A DNA stretch of 64,000 nucleotides. Source: Bradyrhizobium sp. WSM3983 (GTDB lineage: Bacteria; Pseudomonadota; Alphaproteobacteria; Rhizobiales; Xanthobacteraceae). The stretch lies in assembly GCF_000473045.1 (NCBI RefSeq), contig NZ_AXAY01000009.1:186001-250000 (forward strand), in the 5' to 3' direction. Positions 52,942-60,603 of the stretch are shown here, piece by piece; the first letter of the stretch is position 1, and the number at the start of each line of letters is the position of its first letter. Below the pieces are notes generated by a model, which saw only the letters and a program-made list of their open reading frames with translations, ran no database searches and was not told where the DNA came from. The position numbers were made by a program, and so were the translations under genes.

Positions 52942-53151
52942 CTAGCGGGGCAACGATAGCCACTCGTCAAGCGATGCCACAGTTTCGGCCTGTTTGGCTT
53001 TTTTTAGCAGGCGGTCACGTTGGCTCCCGAGAGGAAGCCGAGACGCCTCGTGCCGGGCGTCCGCTGCCGTTTTCAGCAACCGCTCGCTAAGCGGCACCTC
53101 CTGTTTGAAGCGCCGCCGTCTTCCTCTGGCTTTCACTCGCTTTCCATCCAT
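52942..53151 (-). CDS. Small basic hypothetical protein
   Basis: A 69-residue protein starting MDGKRVKARGRRRRFKQEVP at 53151. It has a very basic first third and then an amphipathic helix: RLLKTAADARHEASRLPLGS, RDRLLKKAKQAETVASLDEW. This matches a short coiled-coil family frequent in Bradyrhizobium. Its role is unknown. It is divergent from the GH15 gene. Confidence 0.6.
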   Translation of the reverse strand: MDGKRVKARGRRRRFKQEVPLSERLLKTAADARHEASRLPLGSQRDRLLKKAKQAETVASLDEWLSLPR

Positions 53152-53410
53152 GGGATCGCAGCTTCTATACCGTCGAAGCCGCGCAACATGGACAATCATC
53201 AACTTTAAGAGCCTATTTGATTCCACAACGGGTAGATTTATCAATTCGCTATCGCTGCTCATCGTCGACCGCGATACGGTAGGTCCGCTTACTCATCGCT
53301 TATTGAGGGATGTGAGCGCCAGCAGCTTTGATCGAGGCTGTGCTTCGACGAAGGGAATTTATGGATTATATCTGAGAATAGTGGCGCGCCAGACCAAGCC
53401 GGAGGCGCGC

Positions 53411-55252
53411 ATGGCGCTCAAGATCGAAGACTATGCGATGATCGGCGACTGCAAGGCAGCAGCCATGGTCGGGCGCAACGGCTCGATCGATTGGCTGTGC
53501 TGGCCGAGATTTGATTCGGCTGCGTGCTTTGCCGCCCTGCTTGGCGAAGCTGAAAATGGACGGTGGCTCATTGCACCGAAGGATGAGCCGATCGAGACGT
53601 CGCGGCGCTACCGCTCAGGCACTCTGGTCCTCGAAACGGAATTCCGAACGAAGGGTGGCAGTGCGACGCTGGTCGATTTCATGACACCGGGAGACCGCGC
53701 CGACCTTGTGCGCATTCTTGTCGGTCGACAAGGGCGAGTGGAGTCTCGCTCCGAATTTGTGGCGCGCTTCGACTACGGGGCGACGGTGCCGTGGGTCAAC
53801 CGGCTCGATGACCGCAGCATCAGCGCGATCGCCGGTCCGGAGCGTCTCGTACTACGTACGGCAGCCGCGCTTCACGGCGAGGATCTGAAAACGGTTGGCG
53901 AGCTTACGGTCGAGGCTGGCCAGTCAATCCCGTTCATCCTCTCCTACGGGTCGTCGTTTCAAGATCCTCCGCCGGCGATTGATGCCTTCGATGCGCTGAA
54001 GCGAACGGAAGCATTCTGGCGTGAATGGAGTGATCGGTGTCCCGAGGTCGGTCCTTGGACGGAAGCGGTCAAACGTTCGCTCATTACATTGAAGGCTCTG
54101 ACCTACGCCCCGACCGGCGGGATTATCGCCGCGCCCACGACCTCTCTGCCGGAGCTTATTGGTGGAATCAGGAATTGGGACTATCGCTTTTGCTGGTTGC
54201 GGGACGCCACCTTCACCCTGCTGGCCCTGATGCACCTTGGATACTACGATGAGGCGCGGGCATGGCGAGACTGGCTCCTTCGCACCATCGCCGGCAGCCC
54301 GGAGCAGGTGCAGATCGTGTACGGAGTAGCGGGCGAGCGCAGGCTGCAGGAGCTGACCATTCCGTGGCTCGCCGGCTATGAGAGATCGCCGCCGGTGCGC
54401 ATCGGAAACGCGGCGTACCAGCAACTTCAGCTCGACGTTCTCGGCGAGGTCGCCGATGCCATGTTCCACGCCGGGAAGGGCGGGATAGGTCTAACCGAGC
54501 GTGGCCGCGCCCTGCAGCCCATCATGCTGAGATATCTCGCGAGCGCCTGGCGCGAACCGGATCAAGGCATTTGGGAGGTGCGCGGCGAGCGACAGCACTT
54601 CGTCCATTCGAAGGTCATGGCCTGGGTTGCGTTCGATCGTGCCGCGAATGAATTCGCCGCCGAGGGATCGACCGAGGCATCTCGACATTGGCGAGCGGTC
54701 GCCGACGAGATCCACGCCGATGTGTGCGAACGCGGCTTCAACCGCGATCTCGAAAGTTTCGTGCAGGCTTATGGCTCGAAACGGCTTGACGCCGGTCTGC
54801 TGCTGATCCCGCTGGTGGGCTTTCTGCCTGCAACCGATCCGCGCATGAGGAACACGGTTCGGGCCATCGAAAAGAGACTGCTGGTTCAGGACGAGTTTAT
54901 TCTGCGGTATGAACGCGCAAATCCCGGCGACGGACTGCCCCCAGGAGAAGGAGCGTTTCTGGCGTGCAGCTTTTGGCTGGTCGACAATTACATTCTGCAG
55001 GGCCGCTATTTGGAGGCCCGCAAGCTGTTCGATCGTCTCCTCTCGCGTTGCAATGACGTGGGACTGCTCGCCGAGGAATACGATCCGTTCGCCGGCCGCA
55101 TGCTGGGAAATTTTCCGCAAGCCTACAGCCATGTGGGTTTGATCTGTTGCGCCTTGAACCTCACTCGTGAGACGTGCCCAGCGGAAGATCGCGCCGAGCT
55201 GCAGCACCTGGCGATGGGTCCAACTGCGCAAGCCGAGGCGGAGCCGGACTGA
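53411..55252 (+). CDS. Glycoside hydrolase family 15 protein (glucoamylase/trehalase-like)
   Basis: A 613-residue cytosolic GH15 enzyme started at 53411; a much longer upstream frame is not typical. Residues 1-230 form the beta-sandwich domain (MIGDCKAAAMVGRNGSIDWL), followed by the (alpha/alpha)6 barrel. Visible motifs are the sugar-binding RNWDYRFCWLRDATFTL and the catalytic-base segment GEGAFLACSFWLVDNY. It hydrolyses alpha-glucosidic bonds, most likely trehalose or a malto-oligosaccharide or glycogen fragment. It lacks a signal peptide, so it acts on stored carbon. Confidence 0.92.
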   Translation: MALKIEDYAMIGDCKAAAMVGRNGSIDWLCWPRFDSAACFAALLGEAENGRWLIAPKDEPIETSRRYRSGTLVLETEFRTKGGSATLVDFMTPGDRADLVRILVGRQGRVESRSEFVARFDYGATVPWVNRLDDRSISAIAGPERLVLRTAAALHGEDLKTVGELTVEAGQSIPFILSYGSSFQDPPPAIDAFDALKRTEAFWREWSDRCPEVGPWTEAVKRSLITLKALTYAPTGGIIAAPTTSLPELIGGIRNWDYRFCWLRDATFTLLALMHLGYYDEARAWRDWLLRTIAGSPEQVQIVYGVAGERRLQELTIPWLAGYERSPPVRIGNAAYQQLQLDVLGEVADAMFHAGKGGIGLTERGRALQPIMLRYLASAWREPDQGIWEVRGERQHFVHSKVMAWVAFDRAANEFAAEGSTEASRHWRAVADEIHADVCERGFNRDLESFVQAYGSKRLDAGLLLIPLVGFLPATDPRMRNTVRAIEKRLLVQDEFILRYERANPGDGLPPGEGAFLACSFWLVDNYILQGRYLEARKLFDRLLSRCNDVGLLAEEYDPFAGRMLGNFPQAYSHVGLICCALNLTRETCPAEDRAELQHLAMGPTAQAEAEPD

Positions 55253-55423
55253 CCGTACACGTTCCCGCTGGATGCGGCCCACCGGGCAATGCCAACCAGC
55301 CGTTCTGGTTGCTCGAATTCGATTTTGTCTTCTGGCGGTGGCGAAAACGGGCAATCGTCAAAGACAAATATTGCCGCTTGAGGTTAGGTGTTACAGCGTT
55401 CCATGTAATCAAAGGGGTAGTCA

Positions 55424-55981
55424 ATGGTACTCAACGTGGAGACGATCAGTGGCAGCCTGCGCAAGGGCTCGTTCAACACCGCGCTGATGCGGGCGCTGCC
55501 CAAGCTTGCGCCGTCGAATCTTCATCTGTCCGAGGCGCCGCCATATGACGGCATGCCCCTGTACAATGCGGACGTTCAGGCCGCCGGCTTTCCAGGTGAA
55601 GTGATGACCTTCGCTGACGCCATCAGGAAAGCCGATGGCATAATCATCGTCTCGCCCGAATACAACTGGACTATTCCCGGGGGCTTGAAGAACGCGTTGG
55701 ATTGGGTGTCGCGCCTGGAAAGCCAGCCCTTCAGGGAGAAGCCGGTTGCCATTCAGTCCGCCACCGGCGGTCCCCTGGGCGGCGCGCGGATGCAGTATCA
55801 TCTGCGAATGGCGCTTACCTACCTCAATGCCTTCGTGTTTGGAACACCGGAAGTATTTGTCGGATTGGCCCAGACCAAATTTGATCCGCATACGCTGGAA
55901 TTGAAGGACGAGCAGACCAAGAAGGTGATCACCGATCAGCTCGCGGCTTTCGCGAGATTCGTTGCTCGCTTCAAGGAGTGA
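55424..55981 (+). CDS. NADPH-dependent FMN reductase (ChrR-like)
   Basis: A 185-residue flavodoxin-like reductase. The FMN loop is ISGSLRKGSFNTALMRALPK, and the second motif is VSPEYNWTIPGGLKNALDWV with the ATGGPLGGAR segment. It is probably a two-electron quinone or chromate reductase that avoids superoxide. It is the second enzyme of this family in the window (see 28304-28879), but in the stress island. Confidence 0.92.
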   Translation: MVLNVETISGSLRKGSFNTALMRALPKLAPSNLHLSEAPPYDGMPLYNADVQAAGFPGEVMTFADAIRKADGIIIVSPEYNWTIPGGLKNALDWVSRLESQPFREKPVAIQSATGGPLGGARMQYHLRMALTYLNAFVFGTPEVFVGLAQTKFDPHTLELKDEQTKKVITDQLAAFARFVARFKE

Positions 55982-56428
55982 GCTACTGCAACGCTATCTC
56001 TTCCTAGTCGGCCCTTTCCCACCATCGAACGCGGCATTGGGCCAGGATCGCGGCCGCTGATTGTGAGTAAGGCGATCGACACACTCTGCCAGCAATAGGC
56101 AATCTCGAATTCTAGCAGCTTGATCTGAAGCTTGGCCAACTGCATGTCACAAGCACTGAGGTATAATAATAGCGCCTCGTCGCGCCCGCGTTGACTGCCG
56201 TCAAAATCGTCTCGGCCGCGTCAGTAGCCATTGTCGGCCGACTTCTTCGACCAACCGCGATGGGCTTGGTCGTGAGTTGATTGCTACGTAGAATTACGAA
56301 ATGGCACATCCGGCGTGCAGCCGTTATTACATGAGTGTGTACGCTGCGCGGTTCAGTGACGCGGTTCAGTGATACGTCTGCTCGCAACACGCGTAGCAAG
56401 AGGAGGGCGGCTTGCGCCGACGAAACCA
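55982..56428. other. Gap containing an orphan FixK-type box
   Basis: No supported protein gene. A perfect FixK-type palindrome lies at 56191-56204, far from any start codon, so a short RNA or a small missed gene may begin near here. Confidence 0.4.
56191..56204. promoter_or_regulatory. FixK/FNR-type box, orphan
   Basis: TTGACTGCCGTCAA fits TTGA-N6-TCAA. The nearest downstream start codon on the plus strand is at 56369 or 56429; none is near on the minus strand. Confidence 0.55.
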
Positions 56429-56665
56429 ATGTCCCGGGCTCCATCTGATACGCTCAAAGAACTCGCAACAATCAAGCGACCGTTTTGCCCTGAATGTAGA
56501 CGCGCCATGGCCGCCGGCAGGGCCGCACCGGGCGCGATGGGTTATCAAGAACTCAGCTTTGCTTGCTCGACGTGCGGTCAGTCCGGGACACTTTCAATCC
56601 CCATCGATCCGCTCAGGAGTGATGCGGTAGGCTGGCTTAGAGGCGAGCTCAGGCCGCCGAAATAG
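56429..56665 (+). CDS. Small zinc-ribbon-like protein
   Basis: A 78-residue protein with two CxxC pairs, FCPECRR (near residue 20) and FACSTCG (near 48), spaced as in a zinc ribbon. The start at 56429 is chosen; a GTG at 56369 would extend it by 20 residues. Such proteins may bind nucleic acid or act as accessory factors. No family name can be given. Confidence 0.6.
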   Translation: MSRAPSDTLKELATIKRPFCPECRRAMAAGRAAPGAMGYQELSFACSTCGQSGTLSIPIDPLRSDAVGWLRGELRPPK

Positions 56666-56705
56666 TCAGATGTTTTCTTCGATGCAATGGCGGAAGAGGC
56701 AGATC

Positions 56706-56876
56706 ATGGTTAGACCACGGCGGCTTAACGGCGAAGAACCCGAGAAGTCCGAGGACGATATTCAGCGCGAACTGCTTGGTCCGCGCGGCGTGCCCGGCGC
56801 TCCGGATCCGGCCAGGATGACTCCACAGGTCGAAAAGAACACGCCCAAGCACATTGATCCCGGCCACACTGCCTAG
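56706..56876 (+). CDS. Short hypothetical protein
   Basis: A 56-residue charged frame (MVRPRRLNGEEPEKSEDDIQ ... IDPGHTA), with an alternative start at 56670. It has no hydrophobic core, suggesting a disordered peptide if translated. It ends 21 bp before the converging Clp-fold protease gene. Confidence 0.4.
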   Translation: MVRPRRLNGEEPEKSEDDIQRELLGPRGVPGAPDPARMTPQVEKNTPKHIDPGHTA

Positions 56877-56897
56877 AGTGGCGATGGCCGCTGGTAG

Positions 56898-57764
56898 TCA
56901 GCCGACTTCCGCAGGATCCCCTCCGTCCGGCAGACTTCGCCGCACCGGCAGATATTCCACGCCGCCGCTGTTCTGCATGCGGACGGGTTGCGGATATAGT
57001 TTCAGGAGTTCGAAAACGCCGTCGGGCACGTCGGTGTTCACGGGAAGGCCCAGCGCCCTCGCGGTCGACGCCCAGATCGGATAGTCATGCGTCCACGTAC
57101 CGGATGCGAGCTGTTCCGCCAGCTTGGCGGCTTGTTCAGCGCTCAGCCGCCGTTCCAGCAGCTCACTTGCCGACTGTTTAACCTGCGCAATTGCCTTGCG
57201 GCCGACATCGGCCATTATCAACGTTTGATCCTCAATCTTGGCGACCGGCTTCTGCTCGGCGACCTTGATCAGCGAGACCGCGGGCGACTGTCCGAGCTGC
57301 GGATCGATCGGGCCGAGCACGGCATGGCCGCTCATCACGATCTCGTCGGCCGCCAGCGCGATCAGCGTACCGCCGGACATGGCGTAGTGCGGCACGAAGA
57401 CCGTGACTTTCGCCTTGTGCTCGCGGATCGCTCTCGCGATCTGCAGCGCTGCCAACACGAGGCCTCCTGGCGTGTGCAACACGAGGTCGAGCGGCACATT
57501 TTCGTCCGTCATCTGAATGGCGCGCAGAACCTCCTCCGAATCGTTGATGTCGATGTAGCGGGCGATCGGGAAGCCCAGTAGCCGCATGGTCTCCTGCCGG
57601 TGCACCAGCAGGATCACCCGCGATTTTCTCCGAGCCTCCAGTTGCGAGATCTTGCGCACGCGCATCGCCTCGAGCATGCGCTGGCGCAACAGCGGCTGGA
57701 TCGCCGAGAACATGAAGAAGATCCAGAAGAGATCACCGATCGACATGGAAGCCTCCAACGACAT
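56898..57764 (-). CDS. SDH/Clp-fold serine protease (ClpP-class), membrane-anchored
   Basis: A 288-residue protein of the SDH (serine dehydrogenase proteinase) ClpP-class family. An N-terminal helix (IGDLFWIFFMFSAI) anchors it. The oxyanion-type loop is VLHTPGG and the nucleophile is Ser130 in HYAMSGGTLIALAADEIVMS. It would cleave membrane or membrane-proximal proteins. Its gene follows the rhomboid gene with a 6-bp gap on the minus strand, so the two proteases are made together. A slightly shorter start at 57746 is possible. Confidence 0.88.
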   Translation of the reverse strand: MSLEASMSIGDLFWIFFMFSAIQPLLRQRMLEAMRVRKISQLEARRKSRVILLVHRQETMRLLGFPIARYIDINDSEEVLRAIQMTDENVPLDLVLHTPGGLVLAALQIARAIREHKAKVTVFVPHYAMSGGTLIALAADEIVMSGHAVLGPIDPQLGQSPAVSLIKVAEQKPVAKIEDQTLIMADVGRKAIAQVKQSASELLERRLSAEQAAKLAEQLASGTWTHDYPIWASTARALGLPVNTDVPDGVFELLKLYPQPVRMQNSGGVEYLPVRRSLPDGGDPAEVG

Positions 57765-57770
57765 GGCACC

Positions 57771-58511
57771 TCACATCCGCCCGTCAGTATCGAAGCCAAG
57801 CACGCCTTCGTCCCGATAGTAGGCCCGGTAGCGTCGTTCTGACTGGACCAGGAGGGGGACAAGCGCGAGGCCCGCCACAAATCCGCCGACATGGGCCCAC
57901 CACGCGACGCTCGCGCTCGTGGGCGTTCCCGCCAGATCCAGGATTCCCTGCAAGATCTGCATGAGGAACCAGAACCCGATATAGAAGAATGCATAGACCT
58001 CGAAGAGCAGCGGGATGAACAGGATCGGGACCACCACAACCACCCGCGCGAGGGGAAACAGGCGCATGTAGCTCCCGAGGACACCGGCGATCGCTCCAGA
58101 GGCGCCCAAGGCCGGCACAATCGAAACCGGATTGAAGAAGATATGCGCGATGGCAGCCGCAACGCCGCAGGCAAGATAGAACGCCAAATAGCGGCCATGG
58201 CCCAACCGATCCTCGATCGTCGGGCCGAACAGCCATAGCGTCCACATGTTCAGGATGAGGTGCAGCCACCCGCCATGCAGGAACATCATGGTGAAGAGCG
58301 GCAGGACATCGGCGATGACCGAGTCGACCTCATCGGACACAAGAATCCCGGAATAGCGCGCAGGGACAAGCGCGTATTGATACAGCAGTTGCTGAAGCTC
58401 GTAGGGGCTCAGGCTGCTCTCGAACAGGAAAACGATACAGTTGGTGGCGATCAGCACCCACGTGATCACCGGGGGGTAACGGGTCGGGACGGTATTCCTG
58501 ATCGGGAACAT
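57771..58511 (-). CDS. Rhomboid intramembrane serine protease
   Basis: A 246-residue, six-helix rhomboid started at 58511. Catalytic Ser138 lies in ALGASGAIAG and His207 in WWAHVGGF. The conserved Asn88 lies in HLILNMW. It cuts transmembrane helices inside the inner membrane. A near-perfect FixK-type box (58577-58590) is centred about 72 bp upstream. Pairing with a ClpP-class protease suggests joint membrane protein turnover. Confidence 0.92.
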   Translation of the reverse strand: MFPIRNTVPTRYPPVITWVLIATNCIVFLFESSLSPYELQQLLYQYALVPARYSGILVSDEVDSVIADVLPLFTMMFLHGGWLHLILNMWTLWLFGPTIEDRLGHGRYLAFYLACGVAAAIAHIFFNPVSIVPALGASGAIAGVLGSYMRLFPLARVVVVVPILFIPLLFEVYAFFYIGFWFLMQILQGILDLAGTPTSASVAWWAHVGGFVAGLALVPLLVQSERRYRAYYRDEGVLGFDTDGRM

Positions 58512-58576
58512 CTGCGCCTCTTCGTAACCGTTCCGCGATGCCGGATGGACACTGCGGCCAGACGCCTGGGCCAACC

Positions 58577-58590
58577 ATGACGGACGTCAA
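58577..58590. promoter_or_regulatory. FixK/FNR-type box, one mismatch (rhomboid operon)
   Basis: ATGACGGACGTCAA matches TTGA-N6-TCAA except for the first base, about 72 bp upstream of the rhomboid start codon. Confidence 0.4.
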
Positions 58591-58663
58591 TTTTCGAGCG
58601 GGAGGGCAAAGTGCAGCCGCGGCTGCGGGCGGTTCCGGTACGCCGGGGCAGCGCCGGCTCTCG

Positions 58664-60358
58664 TTATCCCCCGGTTACGGCGAGAACGGCTTCCTTGATC
58701 TTGGCCAGCCCGAAATGCCCGATCATCTCCAAATCGACATGCGGTAGGTTGGGCATTTCGTCTGAAACGACGGTTGCGTCAACCAGCGCGGGGCCATCGA
58801 TCGCGAGAGCTTCGACTACCGCCGCCATCAATTCCGCCGGGTGTCTGGCCATGTATCCGTGGCCACCGCACGCGCGGGCTAATGCCGCGAAATCCGGGTT
58901 TGGAAAATCGATGGCCTCGCGAAATGGCACCAGTCCGACGCTTTCGGCCTCCAGCGTGATCAGTCCGAGCGACCAATTGTTGTAGATGATGACCTTGACC
59001 GGCAGGTTATGATGCACCGCTGTCAGGAATTCGCCCATCAGCATGTTGAACCCGCCATCGCCGGTCAGCGCGATCACCTGGCGGGAGCGATTAAGCGCCT
59101 GTACGCCATTGGCTTGGCCGAGCGCCGTGCCCACCGCCGCATTGTTGAAGGATCCGATGATCCGCTGCGTCCCGGTTTGACGGATCCAGTTGGCGGACCA
59201 TAGCGTGTTTAGGCCGGTATCCAGGACGAATATCGCGTCGGAACGGGCGAGATCGCTAACCGTACGGGCTACCGTCTGCGGATGGATCTGATTGTTGCTC
59301 CGCTTGATGTCAGCTTGCTTGTCGAGCATCGCGTCCCATTTCCTGCGCTCGTCGGTGACCTCGTCCCAGAATTCGGTATCGGTCTTCGGCGCAACCCGGT
59401 CGAGCAATTGTTTCAGCGTCGGCCGGGCCGATCCGGCAACGCCGAGCGCGGTCGGAGCGCGCCGTCCCAGTATCTGCGGTCGTTCATCGATTTGAATCAC
59501 CGTGCTCCTGGTCGGGAGGAAGTTGGAATAGGGATAGTCGGTGCCGATCATCAGCAGCAAGTCGCAACGCATCACGGCGTTGTAGACGGCCCTCGTTCCG
59601 ATCATGCCGAGACCGCCCATCCAGCGGGGATCGTCGTATGGCAGGAGGTCTTTGCCCTTAACAGTATGGATCAGCGGAGCCTTGAGCCGGTCCGAGAGAG
59701 CGCACAGCAGGCCAACGGAGCCGCGGCATCCGGCGCCGCACATCACCACGATCTTGTCCGCCTGATCAATCCGCTGGGCTATTTCGGCGATTCTTGCGTC
59801 GCTGGCGGTGACTTCGGACCGCGGCTTCAAGGTTGGTATGCTGGGAACGCTGCCTTGGGCTTTCGCTGCGATCACGTCCTGCGGAAGCGTTAGATGTGCG
59901 ACGCCGGGGCCGGCATAGGCGGCGGCTATCGCCTGATGAATGACGGCCGGGGCCTGCGCCGCGGTCGAGATGGTCTCGGTGTAAAGCGACACGTCGCGAA
60001 ACAAGAGATCGGGCTCGGTGGTCTGGATGTAGTCGGTGCCATGCAGCTTGCGCGGCATGTCGCCAGACAAGGCCAGCACCGGCGCATGATCGCGGGCCGC
60101 TTCATAGAGACCGGCGACCAAATGATTGCTGCCGGGTCCAGTGGTGCCGGCACACACTGCCAGCGTGCCGGTGATCTTGGCCTGGCCGGCGGCGGCTTGC
60201 GCCGCGCCTTCCTCATGGCGGACGCCGACCCACTCGATCTTGCTGCGTCGGACCACATCGGCAAGCGGATTGAGCGAGTCTCCGATCAATCCAAAGATGT
60301 GCCGGACGCCGATCTGTTCGAGGGCACTTACCAGAATGCCAGCAACTGTCTGTGACAT
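58664..60358 (-). CDS. poxB: TPP-dependent enzyme, pyruvate oxidase/PoxB-like
   Basis: A 564-residue ThDP enzyme. The cofactor Glu lies in WVGVRHEEGAAQAAAG, the ThDP/Mg motif is GDGGFNMLMGEFLTAVHHNL, and the FAD or central domain includes ALSGDMPRKLHGTDYIQTTE. The pattern fits PoxB-type pyruvate:quinone oxidoreductase rather than acetolactate synthase, but the substrate is not proven. It converts pyruvate to acetate or acetyl product with electrons to quinone. A perfect FixK-type box (60432-60445) lies about 80 bp upstream. Confidence 0.85.
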   Translation of the reverse strand: MSQTVAGILVSALEQIGVRHIFGLIGDSLNPLADVVRRSKIEWVGVRHEEGAAQAAAGQAKITGTLAVCAGTTGPGSNHLVAGLYEAARDHAPVLALSGDMPRKLHGTDYIQTTEPDLLFRDVSLYTETISTAAQAPAVIHQAIAAAYAGPGVAHLTLPQDVIAAKAQGSVPSIPTLKPRSEVTASDARIAEIAQRIDQADKIVVMCGAGCRGSVGLLCALSDRLKAPLIHTVKGKDLLPYDDPRWMGGLGMIGTRAVYNAVMRCDLLLMIGTDYPYSNFLPTRSTVIQIDERPQILGRRAPTALGVAGSARPTLKQLLDRVAPKTDTEFWDEVTDERRKWDAMLDKQADIKRSNNQIHPQTVARTVSDLARSDAIFVLDTGLNTLWSANWIRQTGTQRIIGSFNNAAVGTALGQANGVQALNRSRQVIALTGDGGFNMLMGEFLTAVHHNLPVKVIIYNNWSLGLITLEAESVGLVPFREAIDFPNPDFAALARACGGHGYMARHPAELMAAVVEALAIDGPALVDATVVSDEMPNLPHVDLEMIGHFGLAKIKEAVLAVTGG

Positions 60359-60431
60359 GCTTTCCGCTCCCAACTATCGCCATCGGAGTGCGTTCAATGT
60401 GGCAGGGTGGCGGTACCGCTGGCCAAAGACC

Positions 60432-60445
60432 TTGACGGGCGTCAA
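60432..60445. promoter_or_regulatory. FixK/FNR-type box (PoxB-like gene)
   Basis: TTGACGGGCGTCAA fits TTGA-N6-TCAA, with symmetric TTGAC/GTCAA arms. It is centred about 80 bp upstream of the start codon. Confidence 0.7.
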
Positions 60446-60603
60446 ATCGGCAACGACAGGACGAAGTCGTAATAATTGCTGGCGGGCTCCCTTGTTCCGA
60501 AAGCGTTCGCCGACGCAATGCGCGGGCGGTCATGGGATGACTACTAATATTGGCGCTTCGTTTTTGGCCGAACCCCTCTGATCCGGTATCAGAACGTCGG
60601 AGT

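Noticed and set aside
51305..52963. 552-codon minus-strand frame opposite zwf
   Set aside because: It is a high-GC shadow of the zwf coding strand, without motifs or ribosome site.
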